64,000 bases of DNA from assembly GCA_030285985.1 (NCBI GenBank), contig CP127384.1:558001-622000 (forward strand), in the 5' to 3' direction. The notes below the pieces were generated by a model. It ran no database searches. It was not told where the DNA came from and saw only the letters and a list, made by a program, of their open reading frames with translations. Shown here piece after piece: positions 36,266-45,496 of the stretch; position 1 is the first letter of the stretch, and each line of letters opens with the position of its first letter. The DNA is from Aquidulcibacter paucihalophilus (GTDB lineage Bacteria > Pseudomonadota > Alphaproteobacteria > Caulobacterales > Caulobacteraceae). Position numbers and translations under genes: made by a program.

Positions 36266-37570
36266 TCAGTCCAGCGGCAGCCTTGCGATGACGGCCGGCG
36301 CGGGGGCGGCCGTCGTCTGCGCCCCATCACCGCCGAAATCGCTCCACTGCGAGCGGGAAACGAACACCAGTTCGCGATTCCGGACCAGCCCTGTCGTGGG
36401 CTCATCGATCATCGGCAGGTTGGCGGCCAGAATCTCGACGCCCAGGATCGACGCCCAGCCGGCGTCGGGCGTCAGCTTCAGCACCCGCTGCGGTGCCACG
36501 CCGTTCTGGAAACCGTAGAGGAACCGGCCGTCGGTGGTCAGGCCGTCGACGCCGATCAGGCTGTCGATCGCGGGCTGGGGCAGGCGCGTCGCCGCGCCGC
36601 TCGTCCGATCCACCCGCCACAGACCCGACGAGTAGTCCGCGACGATCAGGGCCGTCCCGTCGGGGGTGATCGCCATCCCCTGCGGCGAACCCAGCGTCCC
36701 GGCGGGCAGCAGTACCTCCAGCGCCGTTGCCCCCGGCCTCAGCACCAGCAGCTCGCCGGTCACCGAATCGGCGACGTGGATCGTCCCGTCCGGCGCGCGG
36801 ACGACATCGCCCAGCCCGCGCTCCGGCGGTCCGGACGGCGCCGCGAAACGCGTCAGAACGGCCCCGGTCGCCAGATCTATCTTCAGCAGTCCCGGCACCG
36901 GGCGCGCGGCGTCCGCGGCCAGTCCGTGCACCGACGGCGCGAGCGGCGAGGTGGCGGCCCACAGCACCCCCGCCCCGGCGTCGATCGCCATGCCCAGCAC
37001 GCCGCCCGTCTGCGGGTCCGCGCCCAGGAAGGGAGAGGCGGTCCCGTCGTCGGCCAGAGCCACGATCGTCCGCCCCCGCACCTGCGACACCAGCCAGCGC
37101 CCGCGCGCCTCGTCCCGGATCAGGCTTTCCACAAGGACAGGGCCGTCGATCCGGGCGACCTCGGACAGCCGGTCTGTGCCGACAGGGGCGCGGTTGGCGT
37201 CGATGACAGCGGCCAGGGCGTCGAAGTCCGGATGCCCGGTCAGGGCCGACAGCGCCCGATCCCCTGCCAGGTTCATCACCAGACCCGCCCCCGCGTAGCG
37301 GTTCAGCTGGGCCATGGCCGCTTCAGGCTGACCCGCGCCGACGGCCAGCCGCGCCCGCATCAGCATCAGGCCGGGGTGGTTGGGAATGCGTGTGTCGGCC
37401 TCGGCCAGCAGGCCTGTCGCGCGGGCAAGGTCGTCCGCATTGGCGGCGGCGACGCCCTCGGCGCGCAGACGACGGAAGGCAGCGACGTCTGATTCGACGG
37501 CCGTCTGGGCCCAGGCCGACGCGGCTGTAAGCAGAAGGCCGGACACGGCTATGGCTGACACGATACGCAT
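36266..37570 (-). CDS. Exported beta-propeller protein, SMP-30/gluconolactonase-like
   Basis: 434 residues from ATG 37570, which has GGGGAGG upstream and opens a signal peptide ending ASAWAQ. Residues about 22-110 form a short TPR-like helical region (LARATGLLAEADTRIPNHPG). The rest shows repeated propeller blades such as GSPQGMAITPDGTALIVADY and GLGDVVRAPDGTIHVADSV, as in SMP-30/NHL-type sugar lactonases. Ligand and reaction unknown; it may be a periplasmic binding or sensing protein. Confidence 0.8.
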   Translation of the reverse strand: MRIVSAIAVSGLLLTAASAWAQTAVESDVAAFRRLRAEGVAAANADDLARATGLLAEADTRIPNHPGLMLMRARLAVGAGQPEAAMAQLNRYAGAGLVMNLAGDRALSALTGHPDFDALAAVIDANRAPVGTDRLSEVARIDGPVLVESLIRDEARGRWLVSQVRGRTIVALADDGTASPFLGADPQTGGVLGMAIDAGAGVLWAATSPLAPSVHGLAADAARPVPGLLKIDLATGAVLTRFAAPSGPPERGLGDVVRAPDGTIHVADSVTGELLVLRPGATALEVLLPAGTLGSPQGMAITPDGTALIVADYSSGLWRVDRTSGAATRLPQPAIDSLIGVDGLTTDGRFLYGFQNGVAPQRVLKLTPDAGWASILGVEILAANLPMIDEPTTGLVRNRELVFVSRSQWSDFGGDGAQTTAAPAPAVIARLPLD

Positions 37571-37645
37571 GGCGATCCTCCCCAGGGTCGCCGCGACTAT
37601 CCGTCGGCGGGCGAGGGCCGCCAACTCAAGGATTGGTAATGTAAC

Positions 37646-38134
37646 TCAGCTGACGTGCGGCGTGACGATCCCAAGCGGCAGGGCCGTCACATTCTTCACC
37701 CCGCGGGTGACGATATGGCTTTCGCAGTCCGAGACGATGCCGAGGCTGAGCAGCTTGTGGCGCAGGAACTGGTCGAAGGCGTGCATGTCGGAGGTGATGA
37801 TCCGCAGCACATAGTCCTCGCGTCCGGTGATGGTGGCGCACTGCACCACCTCGGGCCAGGCCGAGACGGCCGTCTCGAAGGCGTCGAGGTTCTCGGTCGA
37901 GGGCAGGCTCAGTTTGACGATGGCGTAGACCTCGAAATCCAGGCCCAGCTTGGTGGCGTCCAGCAGCGTCACCCGCTTGCGGATGAAGCCTGTATCCTCC
38001 AGTCTCTTGATGCGCCGCCAGCACGGCGAGGCCGACAGGCCGACCCGGTCCGCCACCTCGGCCACCGACAATCCGGCGTCCTGCTGCAGGATGTCCAGAA
38101 TACGGGCGTCGACGGGATCCAGATCGTCAGCCAA
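37646..38134 (-). CDS. Lrp/AsnC family transcriptional regulator (candidate BkdR)
   Basis: 162 residues: an N-terminal helix-turn-helix (DARILDILQQDAGLSVAEVA, then SPCWRRIKRLEDTGFIRKR) and a C-terminal RAM ligand-binding domain (TITGREDYVLRIITSDMHAF). The TTG start at 38134 is preferred because AGGAG sits just upstream. It is divergent from the branched-chain 2-oxoacid dehydrogenase operon, with 145 bases between. In Pseudomonas, an Lrp-family protein (BkdR) activates the bkd operon in response to branched-chain amino acids; the same role here is inferred from position and family. Confidence 0.9.
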   Translation of the reverse strand: MADDLDPVDARILDILQQDAGLSVAEVADRVGLSASPCWRRIKRLEDTGFIRKRVTLLDATKLGLDFEVYAIVKLSLPSTENLDAFETAVSAWPEVVQCATITGREDYVLRIITSDMHAFDQFLRHKLLSLGIVSDCESHIVTRGVKNVTALPLGIVTPHVS

Positions 38135-38279
38135 GGCGTTTCTCCTGATCGAGTTATGACGCAATAAAATACCTCCGATCGGCACAGTGCAAGGTCAAAT
38201 TCAGGCGAGCCTTGCCTGGGAGAGCGTGCTAAATCGCAGCCGAGGAAACGCGGTCGGACCAACCGAACGGCAGGACGGA
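38135..38279. promoter_or_regulatory. Divergent promoter region between Lrp-type regulator and bkd operon
   Basis: 145 bases, locally AT-rich (CGCAATAAAATACC) in an otherwise GC-rich setting. On the minus strand a TTGCAC element is followed about 17 bases later by TATTTTAT-like sequence, compatible with a sigma-70 promoter for the regulator. Operator sites for the regulator are expected here but not defined. Confidence 0.4.
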
Positions 38280-39515
38280 ATGAAAAAGCCCAATACCCAG
38301 GCCCTTTCGCTGCGTGTGCCCGAGCCTTCGGGCCGGCCCGGAGACCCGACGGACTTCAGTCATCTGAAGCTGGACCCCGCCGGCGTGGTGGAGCGTCCCG
38401 AGGTTTCCACGAAGCCCTTCGACATGCGCGACCATGCCTTCCGGCTGGTCCGCGTGCTGGACGATGACGGCAAGGCCGTCGGCCCGTGGAATCCGAAACT
38501 GGACCCCGAGACCCTGCGTCGGGGCCTCAAGGCCATGATCCTGACCCGCGCCTTCGACGACCGGATGCATCGCGCTCACCGTCAGGGCAAGACCAGCTTC
38601 TATATGAAATGCACGGGCGAGGAGGCCATCGCCGTCGCCCAGGGCATGATCCTGTCCCGCGAGGACATGGGCTTCCCCACCTATCGCCAGCAGGGCCTTC
38701 TGATCGCACGCGGCTATCCGCTCGCGACCATGATGAACCAGATCTATTCCAACGCCTCGGATCCGATCAAAGGCCGCCAGCTGCCGATCATGTATTCGGC
38801 CAAGGACTTCGGCTTCTTCACCATTTCGGGCAACCTCGGCACCCAGGTGCCGCAGGCTGTCGGCTGGGCCATGGCCAGCGCCTACAAGGGCGACGACAAG
38901 ATCGCCATCACCTGGATCGGCGACGGTGCCACGGCCGAGGGCGACTTCCACAACGCCCTGACCTTCGCCTCGGTCTATCGCGCCCCGGTGATCCTCAACA
39001 TCGTCAACAACCAGTGGGCCATCTCGTCCTTCCAGGGCATCGCCGGCGGGCTTGAGACCACCTTCGCCTCCAAGGCCATCGGCTACGGCCTGCCGGCCCT
39101 GCGCGTCGACGGCAACGACTTCCTGGCCGTCTGGGCCGCGACCCAGTGGGCCGAGGAGCGCGCCCGTTCCAACCAGGGCGCGACGGTCATTGAGCTCTTC
39201 ACCTACCGCGGTGCCCCGCACTCCACTTCCGACGACCCGCTGCGCTACCGCCCGGCCGACGAGGCCGAGAAATGGCCGCTCGGCGACCCCGTCATGCGCC
39301 TGAAACAGCACCTGATCGCCCTGGGCGAATGGTCCGACGAACAGCAGACGGCCGCCGAGGCCGAGGCCGTCGAACAGGTCCGCGCCGCCGGCAAGGAGTC
39401 CGAGGCCATCGGCACCCTCGGCCAGTCGCGGCCCTCGGTGAAGACCATGTTCGAGGAAGTCTACGCCACCGAGGACTGGCGGATCACCGAACAGCGGCGC
39501 GAGGTGGGAGTCTGA
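38280..39515 (+). CDS. bkdA1: Branched-chain 2-oxoacid dehydrogenase E1 component, alpha subunit
   Basis: Thiamine-diphosphate-dependent decarboxylase subunit that acts on 2-oxo acids from Val, Leu and Ile. The ThDP motif GDGATAEGDFHNA...NNQWA is present, with YRQQGLLIARGYPL before it and the phosphorylation-loop-like segment TYRGAPHSTSDDPLRYRP. At 411 residues with a long N-terminal arm (HAFRLVRVLDDDGKAVGPW), it matches BkdA1-type alpha subunits instead of PdhA. ATG 38280 follows AGGACGGA. First gene of a four-gene complex operon. Confidence 0.94.
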   Translation: MKKPNTQALSLRVPEPSGRPGDPTDFSHLKLDPAGVVERPEVSTKPFDMRDHAFRLVRVLDDDGKAVGPWNPKLDPETLRRGLKAMILTRAFDDRMHRAHRQGKTSFYMKCTGEEAIAVAQGMILSREDMGFPTYRQQGLLIARGYPLATMMNQIYSNASDPIKGRQLPIMYSAKDFGFFTISGNLGTQVPQAVGWAMASAYKGDDKIAITWIGDGATAEGDFHNALTFASVYRAPVILNIVNNQWAISSFQGIAGGLETTFASKAIGYGLPALRVDGNDFLAVWAATQWAEERARSNQGATVIELFTYRGAPHSTSDDPLRYRPADEAEKWPLGDPVMRLKQHLIALGEWSDEQQTAAEAEAVEQVRAAGKESEAIGTLGQSRPSVKTMFEEVYATEDWRITEQRREVGV

Positions 39516-39517
39516 CC

Positions 39518-40543
<1,026 letters not shown>

Positions 40544-40544
40544 G

Positions 40545-42212
40545 ATGGGTCGTTACGTCTTCAAACTGCCCGACGTCGGTGAAGGCACCGCCGAGGCCGA
40601 ACTGGTCGGCTGGCACGTTAAGGTCGGCGACATGGTCGCCGAGGACCAGATCATCGCCGACATCATGACCGACAAGGCCACGGTCGAACTGACCTCGCCC
40701 GTCGCCGGCAAGGTGCTCGCCGCCCACGGCGAACCGGGCCAGCAACTGGCCGTCGGCTCCCCGCTGGTGGAGTTCGAGGTCGAGGGCGCGGGCAATGCGT
40801 CCGCCGAGGCCGCTCCGGTGCCTGCGAAGGCCGAGCCGGCACCGACCCCGAAAGCCGAAACCCCGAAGGTCGAGGCCGCGCCCGCCGCCGCCCCTGCCGC
40901 ATCGGGCGGCAATTTCGTCTTCAAACTCCCCGACGTCGGCGAAGGCACCGCCGAGGCCGAGCTTGTCGGCTGGCACGTCAAGGTGGGTGACACGGTCACC
41001 GAGGATCAGCTCCTCGCCGAGGTCATGACCGACAAGGCCACGGTCGAACTGACGTCTCCGGTCGCCGGCACCGTCGTCGCCCTGCACGGCGAAGCCGGCC
41101 ATCAGCTGCCCGTCGGCGGCCCGCTGGTCAGCTTCAGCGTCGCGGGCAAGGGCAATCAGGGGGAGGCGCCGCCCCCCTCGAACCCTGCTCCGCAGGCTTC
41201 GGTCCCCCTGACAGGGGGACAGACGGCTCCTGTCTCCTCCCCGCTCCGCGGGGAGGGCGACCATCCGAAGCCGAAGGCGACGGATGCTGGAGGGGCGCCG
41301 GTCGCACGAACCCTCTCAACCCGCAACGAACGCCCGCTCGCCTCCCCCGCCGTGCGCAACCGCGCCCGTGACCTCGGGATCGAGCTCCAGTTCGTCCCCG
41401 GCTCCGGCCCCGCCGGCCGCATCGAGCACGGCGACCTCGACGCCTGGGTCGCCTCCGGCGGCCATGCACCGTCCGCACCCGGAGCATCAACCTCGTCCGC
41501 CTACGAGCGTCACGAAGGCACCACCGAAACCCGCATCATCGGTCTGCGCCGCAAGATCGCGGAGAAGATGGCCGAGAGCGTCCGCCGCATCCCCCACATC
41601 ACCTATGTGGAAGAGATCGACGTCACCGCCCTCGAGGAACTCCGCGCCCACCTCAATGCGACGCGGAAGAAGGACCAGCCGAAACTCAACGTCCTGCCCT
41701 TCATCGCCCGTGCCATCGTCGTGGCCCTGCGCGACCAGCCGACCATCAACTCCCACTACGATGATGAGGCTGGCGTCCTGACCACCCACGCCGCCGTCCA
41801 CCTGGGCATCGCCGCCCAGACGCCGAATGGCCTGATGGTCCCGGTGGTCCGCCACGCCGAATCCCTTGACCCATGGGATACGGCGCTGGAGATCGCCCGC
41901 GTCTCGGGCGCGGCCAAGGACGGCTCGGCCAAGCGCGACGAACTGTCGGGCTCGACCATCACCATCACCTCGCTGGGGACCCTGGGCGGCGTCGTCCACA
42001 CCCCCATCATCAACCACCCCGAGGTCGCCATCGTCGGTCCCAACAAGATCGCCGAACGTGTGGTGGTCAAGGACGGCCAGATGGTCGTGCGCAAGATGAT
42101 GAACCTGTCCTCCAGCTTCGATCACCGCATCGTCGACGGCCACGACGCAGCGGTCTTCGTGCAACGCATCAAGGGCCTGCTGGAGCATCCCGCGACCCTC
42201 TGGATGAGCTGA
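40545..42212 (+). CDS. bkdB: Branched-chain 2-oxoacid dehydrogenase E2 component (dihydrolipoyl acyltransferase), two lipoyl domains
   Basis: Core acyltransferase of the complex, 555 residues: lipoyl domain 1 (residues 3-80, lipoyl-Lys44 in MTDKATVEL), an Ala/Pro linker, lipoyl domain 2 (about 123-200, Lys164), a second linker, an E3/E1-binding domain (about 265-300, PLASPAVRNRARDLG) and the catalytic domain ending in SFDHRIVDGHDAA with the catalytic His near 528. The two lipoyl domains are offset by exactly 360 bp. Most BkdB proteins have one lipoyl domain. The second linker is partly encoded by a palindromic repeat (see separate entry). Confidence 0.95.
   Translation: MGRYVFKLPDVGEGTAEAELVGWHVKVGDMVAEDQIIADIMTDKATVELTSPVAGKVLAAHGEPGQQLAVGSPLVEFEVEGAGNASAEAAPVPAKAEPAPTPKAETPKVEAAPAAAPAASGGNFVFKLPDVGEGTAEAELVGWHVKVGDTVTEDQLLAEVMTDKATVELTSPVAGTVVALHGEAGHQLPVGGPLVSFSVAGKGNQGEAPPPSNPAPQASVPLTGGQTAPVSSPLRGEGDHPKPKATDAGGAPVARTLSTRNERPLASPAVRNRARDLGIELQFVPGSGPAGRIEHGDLDAWVASGGHAPSAPGASTSSAYERHEGTTETRIIGLRRKIAEKMAESVRRIPHITYVEEIDVTALEELRAHLNATRKKDQPKLNVLPFIARAIVVALRDQPTINSHYDDEAGVLTTHAAVHLGIAAQTPNGLMVPVVRHAESLDPWDTALEIARVSGAAKDGSAKRDELSGSTITITSLGTLGGVVHTPIINHPEVAIVGPNKIAERVVVKDGQMVVRKMMNLSSSFDHRIVDGHDAAVFVQRIKGLLEHPATLWMS
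40558..41157 (+). repeat. Tandem duplication encoding two lipoyl domains
   Basis: Bases about 40558-40797 and 40918-41157 are near copies offset by exactly 360 bp, with long identical blocks (for example around ATGACCGACAAGGCCACGGT in both). Third-position differences are few, indicating a fairly recent duplication or ongoing gene conversion. Confidence 0.85.
41160..41301 (+). repeat. Palindromic repeat inserted in frame in the E2 linker
   Basis: The sequence here is unlike the flanking domain code: hairpins CCCCCTGACAGGGGG (about 41203-41217) and CCTCCCCGCTCCGCGGGGAGG (about 41236-41256), followed by a GAAGCCGAAGGCGAC stem and a GGAGGGG end, bounded by GGCGCC on both sides. CTGTCTCCTCCCCG...GGGGAGG (41229-41256) is the reverse complement of the GGGGAGGAGACAG end of the element at 2541-2695. 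It stays open and encodes a Pro/Ser/Gly-rich linker (VPLTGGQTAPVSSPLRGEGD). Confidence 0.75.
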
Positions 42213-42217
42213 GAACC

Positions 42218-43615
42218 ATGGCAGAAACCCTCAAAACCAAGGTCCTGATCATCGGCGCCGGCACCGGCGGCTATGTCGCCGGTATCCGCTGCGGCCAGCT
42301 GGGCCTCGACACCGTGCTGGTCGACGGCGGCGACGGCCTCGGCGGCACCTGCCTGAACGTCGGCTGCATTCCGTCCAAGGCCATCATCCACGCCGCCTCG
42401 AAATTCGAGACGGTGTCCAAGGCTGCCGCCGGCGGCACGCTGGGCATCACGGCGTCCAAACCCGCCATCGACCTGGCCCAGACCACGGCCTGGAAGGACG
42501 GCATCGTCCGCAAGCTGAACGCCGGCGTCGCCGCCCTGCTGAAGAAGTCCAAGGTCAAGGTCATCAAGGGCTGGGCGCACTTCACCGACGCCAAGACCTG
42601 CACGGTGAAAACCGCCGACGGCGACATCGTCATCAGCGCCGAACACGTCATCCTCGCCACCGGCTCCGAGCCGGTCGAACTCCCGTTCCTGAAGTTCGGC
42701 GGCGACGTCATCTCCTCGACCGAGGCCCTGTCGCTGGACAAGGTCCCCGGCAAGCTGGTCGTCGTCGGCGGCGGCTATATCGGGCTGGAGCTCGGCATTG
42801 CCTTCCGCAAGCTGGGGGCCGAGGTCGCCATCGTCGAAATGGCCGACCGCCTGTTGCCGCTCTACGACAAGGCCCTGACCGATCCGGTCGCCAAATGGCT
42901 GGAGAAGCATGGCGTCGAACTGCATCTCGGCGCGAAGGCCGGGTCGTTCGAGAAGGGCCAGCTGAACATCACGACCAGGGACGGCACCGATCTCAAGCTC
43001 AAGGCCGACAAGGTCCTCGTCACCGTCGGCCGCAAGCCGCGCACCCAGGGCTGGGGTCTGGAGAATATGGGCGTGGCCATGGCCGGGCCGTTTGTGAAGA
43101 TCGACGATCGCTGCGCCACCTCGATGCGCAACGTCTGGGCCGTCGGCGACCTGACCGGCGAACCCATGCTGGCCCACAAGGGCTCCGCCCAGGGCGAGGT
43201 CGTCGCCGAGGTCATCGCCGGCCACAACAAGGTCTTCAACCCGGTCACCATCGCCGCCGCCTGCTTCACCGAGCCCGAGATCGTCTCCGCCGGCCTCGGC
43301 CCGCTGGATGTCGAGGGCCGCGACGACGTCATCACCGCTGTCTTCCCCCTGGCCGCCATCGGCCGCGCCCTGGCCATCGAGGCCGGCGAGGACGGCGGCT
43401 TCGTCCGCGTGCTGGCGTCGAAGTCCGACCACCGCCTGCTCGGCGTCCAGGCCGTCGGCCAGCACGTCGCGGAAATGTCGAACAGCTTCGCCCAGATGCT
43501 GGAGATGGGCGCGGTGCTGGAAGACGTCGCCGGCGTCATCCACGTTCATCCGACCCTCGGCGAGGCCTTCCATGAGGCGTCGCTCCGGGCCCTGGGACAC
43601 GCCATCCACATCTAG
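42218..43615 (+). CDS. lpdA: Dihydrolipoyl dehydrogenase (E3)
   Basis: FAD-dependent disulfide oxidoreductase that reoxidises lipoyl groups and reduces NAD+. FAD-binding GAGTGGYVAGI (residues 12-22), redox-active Cys44/Cys49 in GGTCLNVGCIPSK, NAD-binding VVVGGGYIGLELG, and the C-terminal His-Glu pair in VHPTLGEAFHEA. 465 residues. The ATG at 42218 is 5 bases after the E2 stop, closing the bkd operon. Confidence 0.96.
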   Translation: MAETLKTKVLIIGAGTGGYVAGIRCGQLGLDTVLVDGGDGLGGTCLNVGCIPSKAIIHAASKFETVSKAAAGGTLGITASKPAIDLAQTTAWKDGIVRKLNAGVAALLKKSKVKVIKGWAHFTDAKTCTVKTADGDIVISAEHVILATGSEPVELPFLKFGGDVISSTEALSLDKVPGKLVVVGGGYIGLELGIAFRKLGAEVAIVEMADRLLPLYDKALTDPVAKWLEKHGVELHLGAKAGSFEKGQLNITTRDGTDLKLKADKVLVTVGRKPRTQGWGLENMGVAMAGPFVKIDDRCATSMRNVWAVGDLTGEPMLAHKGSAQGEVVAEVIAGHNKVFNPVTIAAACFTEPEIVSAGLGPLDVEGRDDVITAVFPLAAIGRALAIEAGEDGGFVRVLASKSDHRLLGVQAVGQHVAEMSNSFAQMLEMGAVLEDVAGVIHVHPTLGEAFHEASLRALGHAIHI

Positions 43616-43639
43616 GGGGTTGCGGCGAAGGCGGTATCT

Positions 43640-43657
43640 GCGTCCCTCAAGGGACGC
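43640..43657 (+). terminator. Hairpin after lpdA, possible terminator
   Basis: A perfect 7-bp stem GCGTCCC-TCAA-GGGACGC lies 24 bases after the lpdA stop, but no T-tract follows, so termination is uncertain. Confidence 0.35.
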
Positions 43658-43749
43658 GGAGATCGACCAACTGTCGCTGTGGCGCGCCGAACCGCAAATC
43701 CGCGCCGCACGAACGGTGTAGCTTGCTTCCTCCCCTGGAGGACCCAGCC

Positions 43750-44262
43750 ATGACGTTCCGCAAAGCCGCCGCCGCCGCCGTCATCCTCGCGACCCTGACC
43801 GGATGCGCATCCCATCCGCGCGGCTTCTCGCCGGTCATGACCCATGCGCCTGCCGACCAGGCGGCGTTTGAGGTCGCGTTCCACGTCTGCTCCGCCGAGG
43901 TCGCGGCGGGACGGCGGGAGAGTTTCCGGTCCGGCCGGGGCGGCTCCGCGGCAGGCGGGCTGGCCGTCGGCGGGGTTGCGGCCGTCGCCACGGCCGGGAC
44001 GGCCATGGCCGGCACCGGGCTCATGGCCAGCGCCGCCGCGGCGGCCGGCCTGACCATCGGAATGGCCGTGTTTGCGCCGCTGGCGATCTACGGTGTTTCC
44101 CGGGTCCAGCGCGCGAACAAGGAGCGCGAGATCCAGACCGCCATGAGCGCCTGCCTGGCCGAGGAAGGCTATGTCATTGATGACTGGCAGGTCGTGCAGG
44201 ACGACACGGGCGGCCTCGCGTCCCCGACCCGTGCCGCGCCCGTCGTCGAACCGTCACACTAG
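43750..44262 (+). CDS. Predicted lipoprotein with glycine-zipper region
   Basis: 170 residues. Lipobox TLTGC with Cys19 predicts lipid anchoring. The central part (about 55-110) is Gly/Ala-rich and hydrophobic (GGLAVGGVAAVATAGTAMAG), like glycine-zipper proteins that form membrane-associated helices, and it is followed by a charged RVQRANKEREIQTAMSACL segment with two further Cys. Function unknown. ATG 43750 has GGAGG upstream. It is followed by the PstS-like gene on the same strand. Confidence 0.75.
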   Translation: MTFRKAAAAAVILATLTGCASHPRGFSPVMTHAPADQAAFEVAFHVCSAEVAAGRRESFRSGRGGSAAGGLAVGGVAAVATAGTAMAGTGLMASAAAAAGLTIGMAVFAPLAIYGVSRVQRANKEREIQTAMSACLAEEGYVIDDWQVVQDDTGGLASPTRAAPVVEPSH

Positions 44263-44273
44263 CGTCTGGCCCT

Positions 44274-44291
44274 CCGTCACAAACCTGTGGT
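44274..44291 (+). promoter_or_regulatory. Candidate Pho box (PhoB site) upstream of PstS-like gene
   Basis: CCGTCACAAACCTGTGGT reads as two 7-bp direct repeats separated by 4 bases, close to the PhoB consensus CTGTCAT-N4-CTGTCAY. It lies 38 bases before the ATG, where a Pho box replacing the -35 element would be expected. Another CCGTCAC is at 44251-44257. Confidence 0.55.
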
Positions 44292-44329
44292 CCAAGCGGC
44301 GCAAACCGCTCTTGTTCCGGAGACTGACG

Positions 44330-45397
44330 ATGAACCGCGCCCTGCTCGCCGCCGCCTCGGCGATCGCCCTGCTCGCCCTCGGGGCCTGCAACAATGACCA
44401 GTCCGCCGGCAACCAGACCGCCCGTGCGGGCATCTGGGCCGCAGGCTCCTCGACCGTCTTCCCCTTCGCCACCCGCGTGGCCGAGAATTTCGCCCGCGCC
44501 TCGGGCGGCGCGGCTCCGCGCGTCGAATCGCTGGGCACCGGCGGCGGCATCCAGGCCTTCTGCCAGGGCGTCGGCCCCAACACCCCCGACATCGCCAACG
44601 CCTCGCGGCCGATGAAGGCCTCGGAGTTCGAGCTGTGCCGCACCAACGGCGTCACCGACATCGTCGAGATCAAGATCGGCTATGACGGCATCGTCGTGGC
44701 CACCGCCCGCAACGGCGCGGCCTTCAACCTGCGTCTCCAGGACCTGTACCTGGCGCTCGCCAAGGAAACGCCCGGTGCCAACGGCGCCTTCGCCGCCAAC
44801 CCGGCGACGATGTGGAACCAGATCAATCCCGGCCTGCCGGCCCAGCGTATCCAGGTCTATGGCCCGCCGCCCACCTCGGGCACGCGCGACGCCTTCCTTG
44901 AACTGGGCATGGCCCCCGGCGCCGCCCTGCTGCCCGCCCTCGCGGCGATCAAGGACGCGGACAAGGATCGCTTCGAAACGCTCGCCCACACCCTGCGCGA
45001 GGACAACGCCTGGATCGACTCGGGTGAGAACGACAACGCCATCGTCCAGACCCTGAACCGCACCCCGGGCTCGCTGGGCGTGTTCGGCTTCTCCTTCCTC
45101 GAGCAGAACCTCGACACGGTGAAGGCCGAGACCATCGACGGCGTCGCCCCCTCGGCCGCGACCATCGCTGACGGCACCTATCCGCTGGCCCGCAGCCTCT
45201 ACATTTATGTGAAGAAGCAGCATGTCGGCGTGACGCCGGGGCTGGAAGCGTTCGTCATGGAATTCATGTCGGAAGCCTCGGCCGGTCGCGGCGGCTATCT
45301 GCAGGACCGCGGCCTGGTGCCGCTGCCCGCCGACCAGCTGGCCGCCCAACGCGCCATCGCCACGGCGATGACGGCGATGACGGCCCCGGCGAAGTAG
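44330..45397 (+). CDS. Phosphate ABC transporter substrate-binding protein (PstS-like), lipoprotein
   Basis: 355 residues. Lipoprotein signal with lipobox LALGAC (Cys20). The periplasmic binding fold shows phosphate-contact segments AAGSSTVFPFA (about 38-48), GTGGGIQAFCQG and PPTSGTRDAFLEL, as in PstS/SphX proteins. No pstCAB genes follow, so this is an orphan binding protein, possibly for high-affinity uptake or P-starvation scavenging. A candidate Pho box lies upstream and a strong terminator downstream, indicating a single-gene unit. Confidence 0.88.
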   Translation: MNRALLAAASAIALLALGACNNDQSAGNQTARAGIWAAGSSTVFPFATRVAENFARASGGAAPRVESLGTGGGIQAFCQGVGPNTPDIANASRPMKASEFELCRTNGVTDIVEIKIGYDGIVVATARNGAAFNLRLQDLYLALAKETPGANGAFAANPATMWNQINPGLPAQRIQVYGPPPTSGTRDAFLELGMAPGAALLPALAAIKDADKDRFETLAHTLREDNAWIDSGENDNAIVQTLNRTPGSLGVFGFSFLEQNLDTVKAETIDGVAPSAATIADGTYPLARSLYIYVKKQHVGVTPGLEAFVMEFMSEASAGRGGYLQDRGLVPLPADQLAAQRAIATAMTAMTAPAK

Positions 45398-45420
45398 GGC
45401 TTCCGCTTTCCGATACGAGA

Positions 45421-45450
45421 AAGGCCCCGGAGCGATCCGGGGCCTTTTTT
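45421..45450 (+). terminator. Intrinsic terminator after PstS-like gene
   Basis: Perfect stem AAGGCCCCGGA-GCGA-TCCGGGGCCTT followed by TTTT, 23 bases after the stop. A second, imperfect inverted repeat (CTTTCGTC...GACGAAAG, 45451-45486) follows, next to the convergent glycosyltransferase. Confidence 0.93.
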
Positions 45451-45496
45451 CTTTCGTCATCCCGCCATTCGCCGGGACGACGAAAGCAATGCCTGG

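Noticed and set aside
41873..42217. In-frame extension of the lipoamide dehydrogenase upstream of 42218
   Set aside because: It reads through the E2 catalytic domain in another frame; the family start is MAETLKTKVLIIGAG at 42218.
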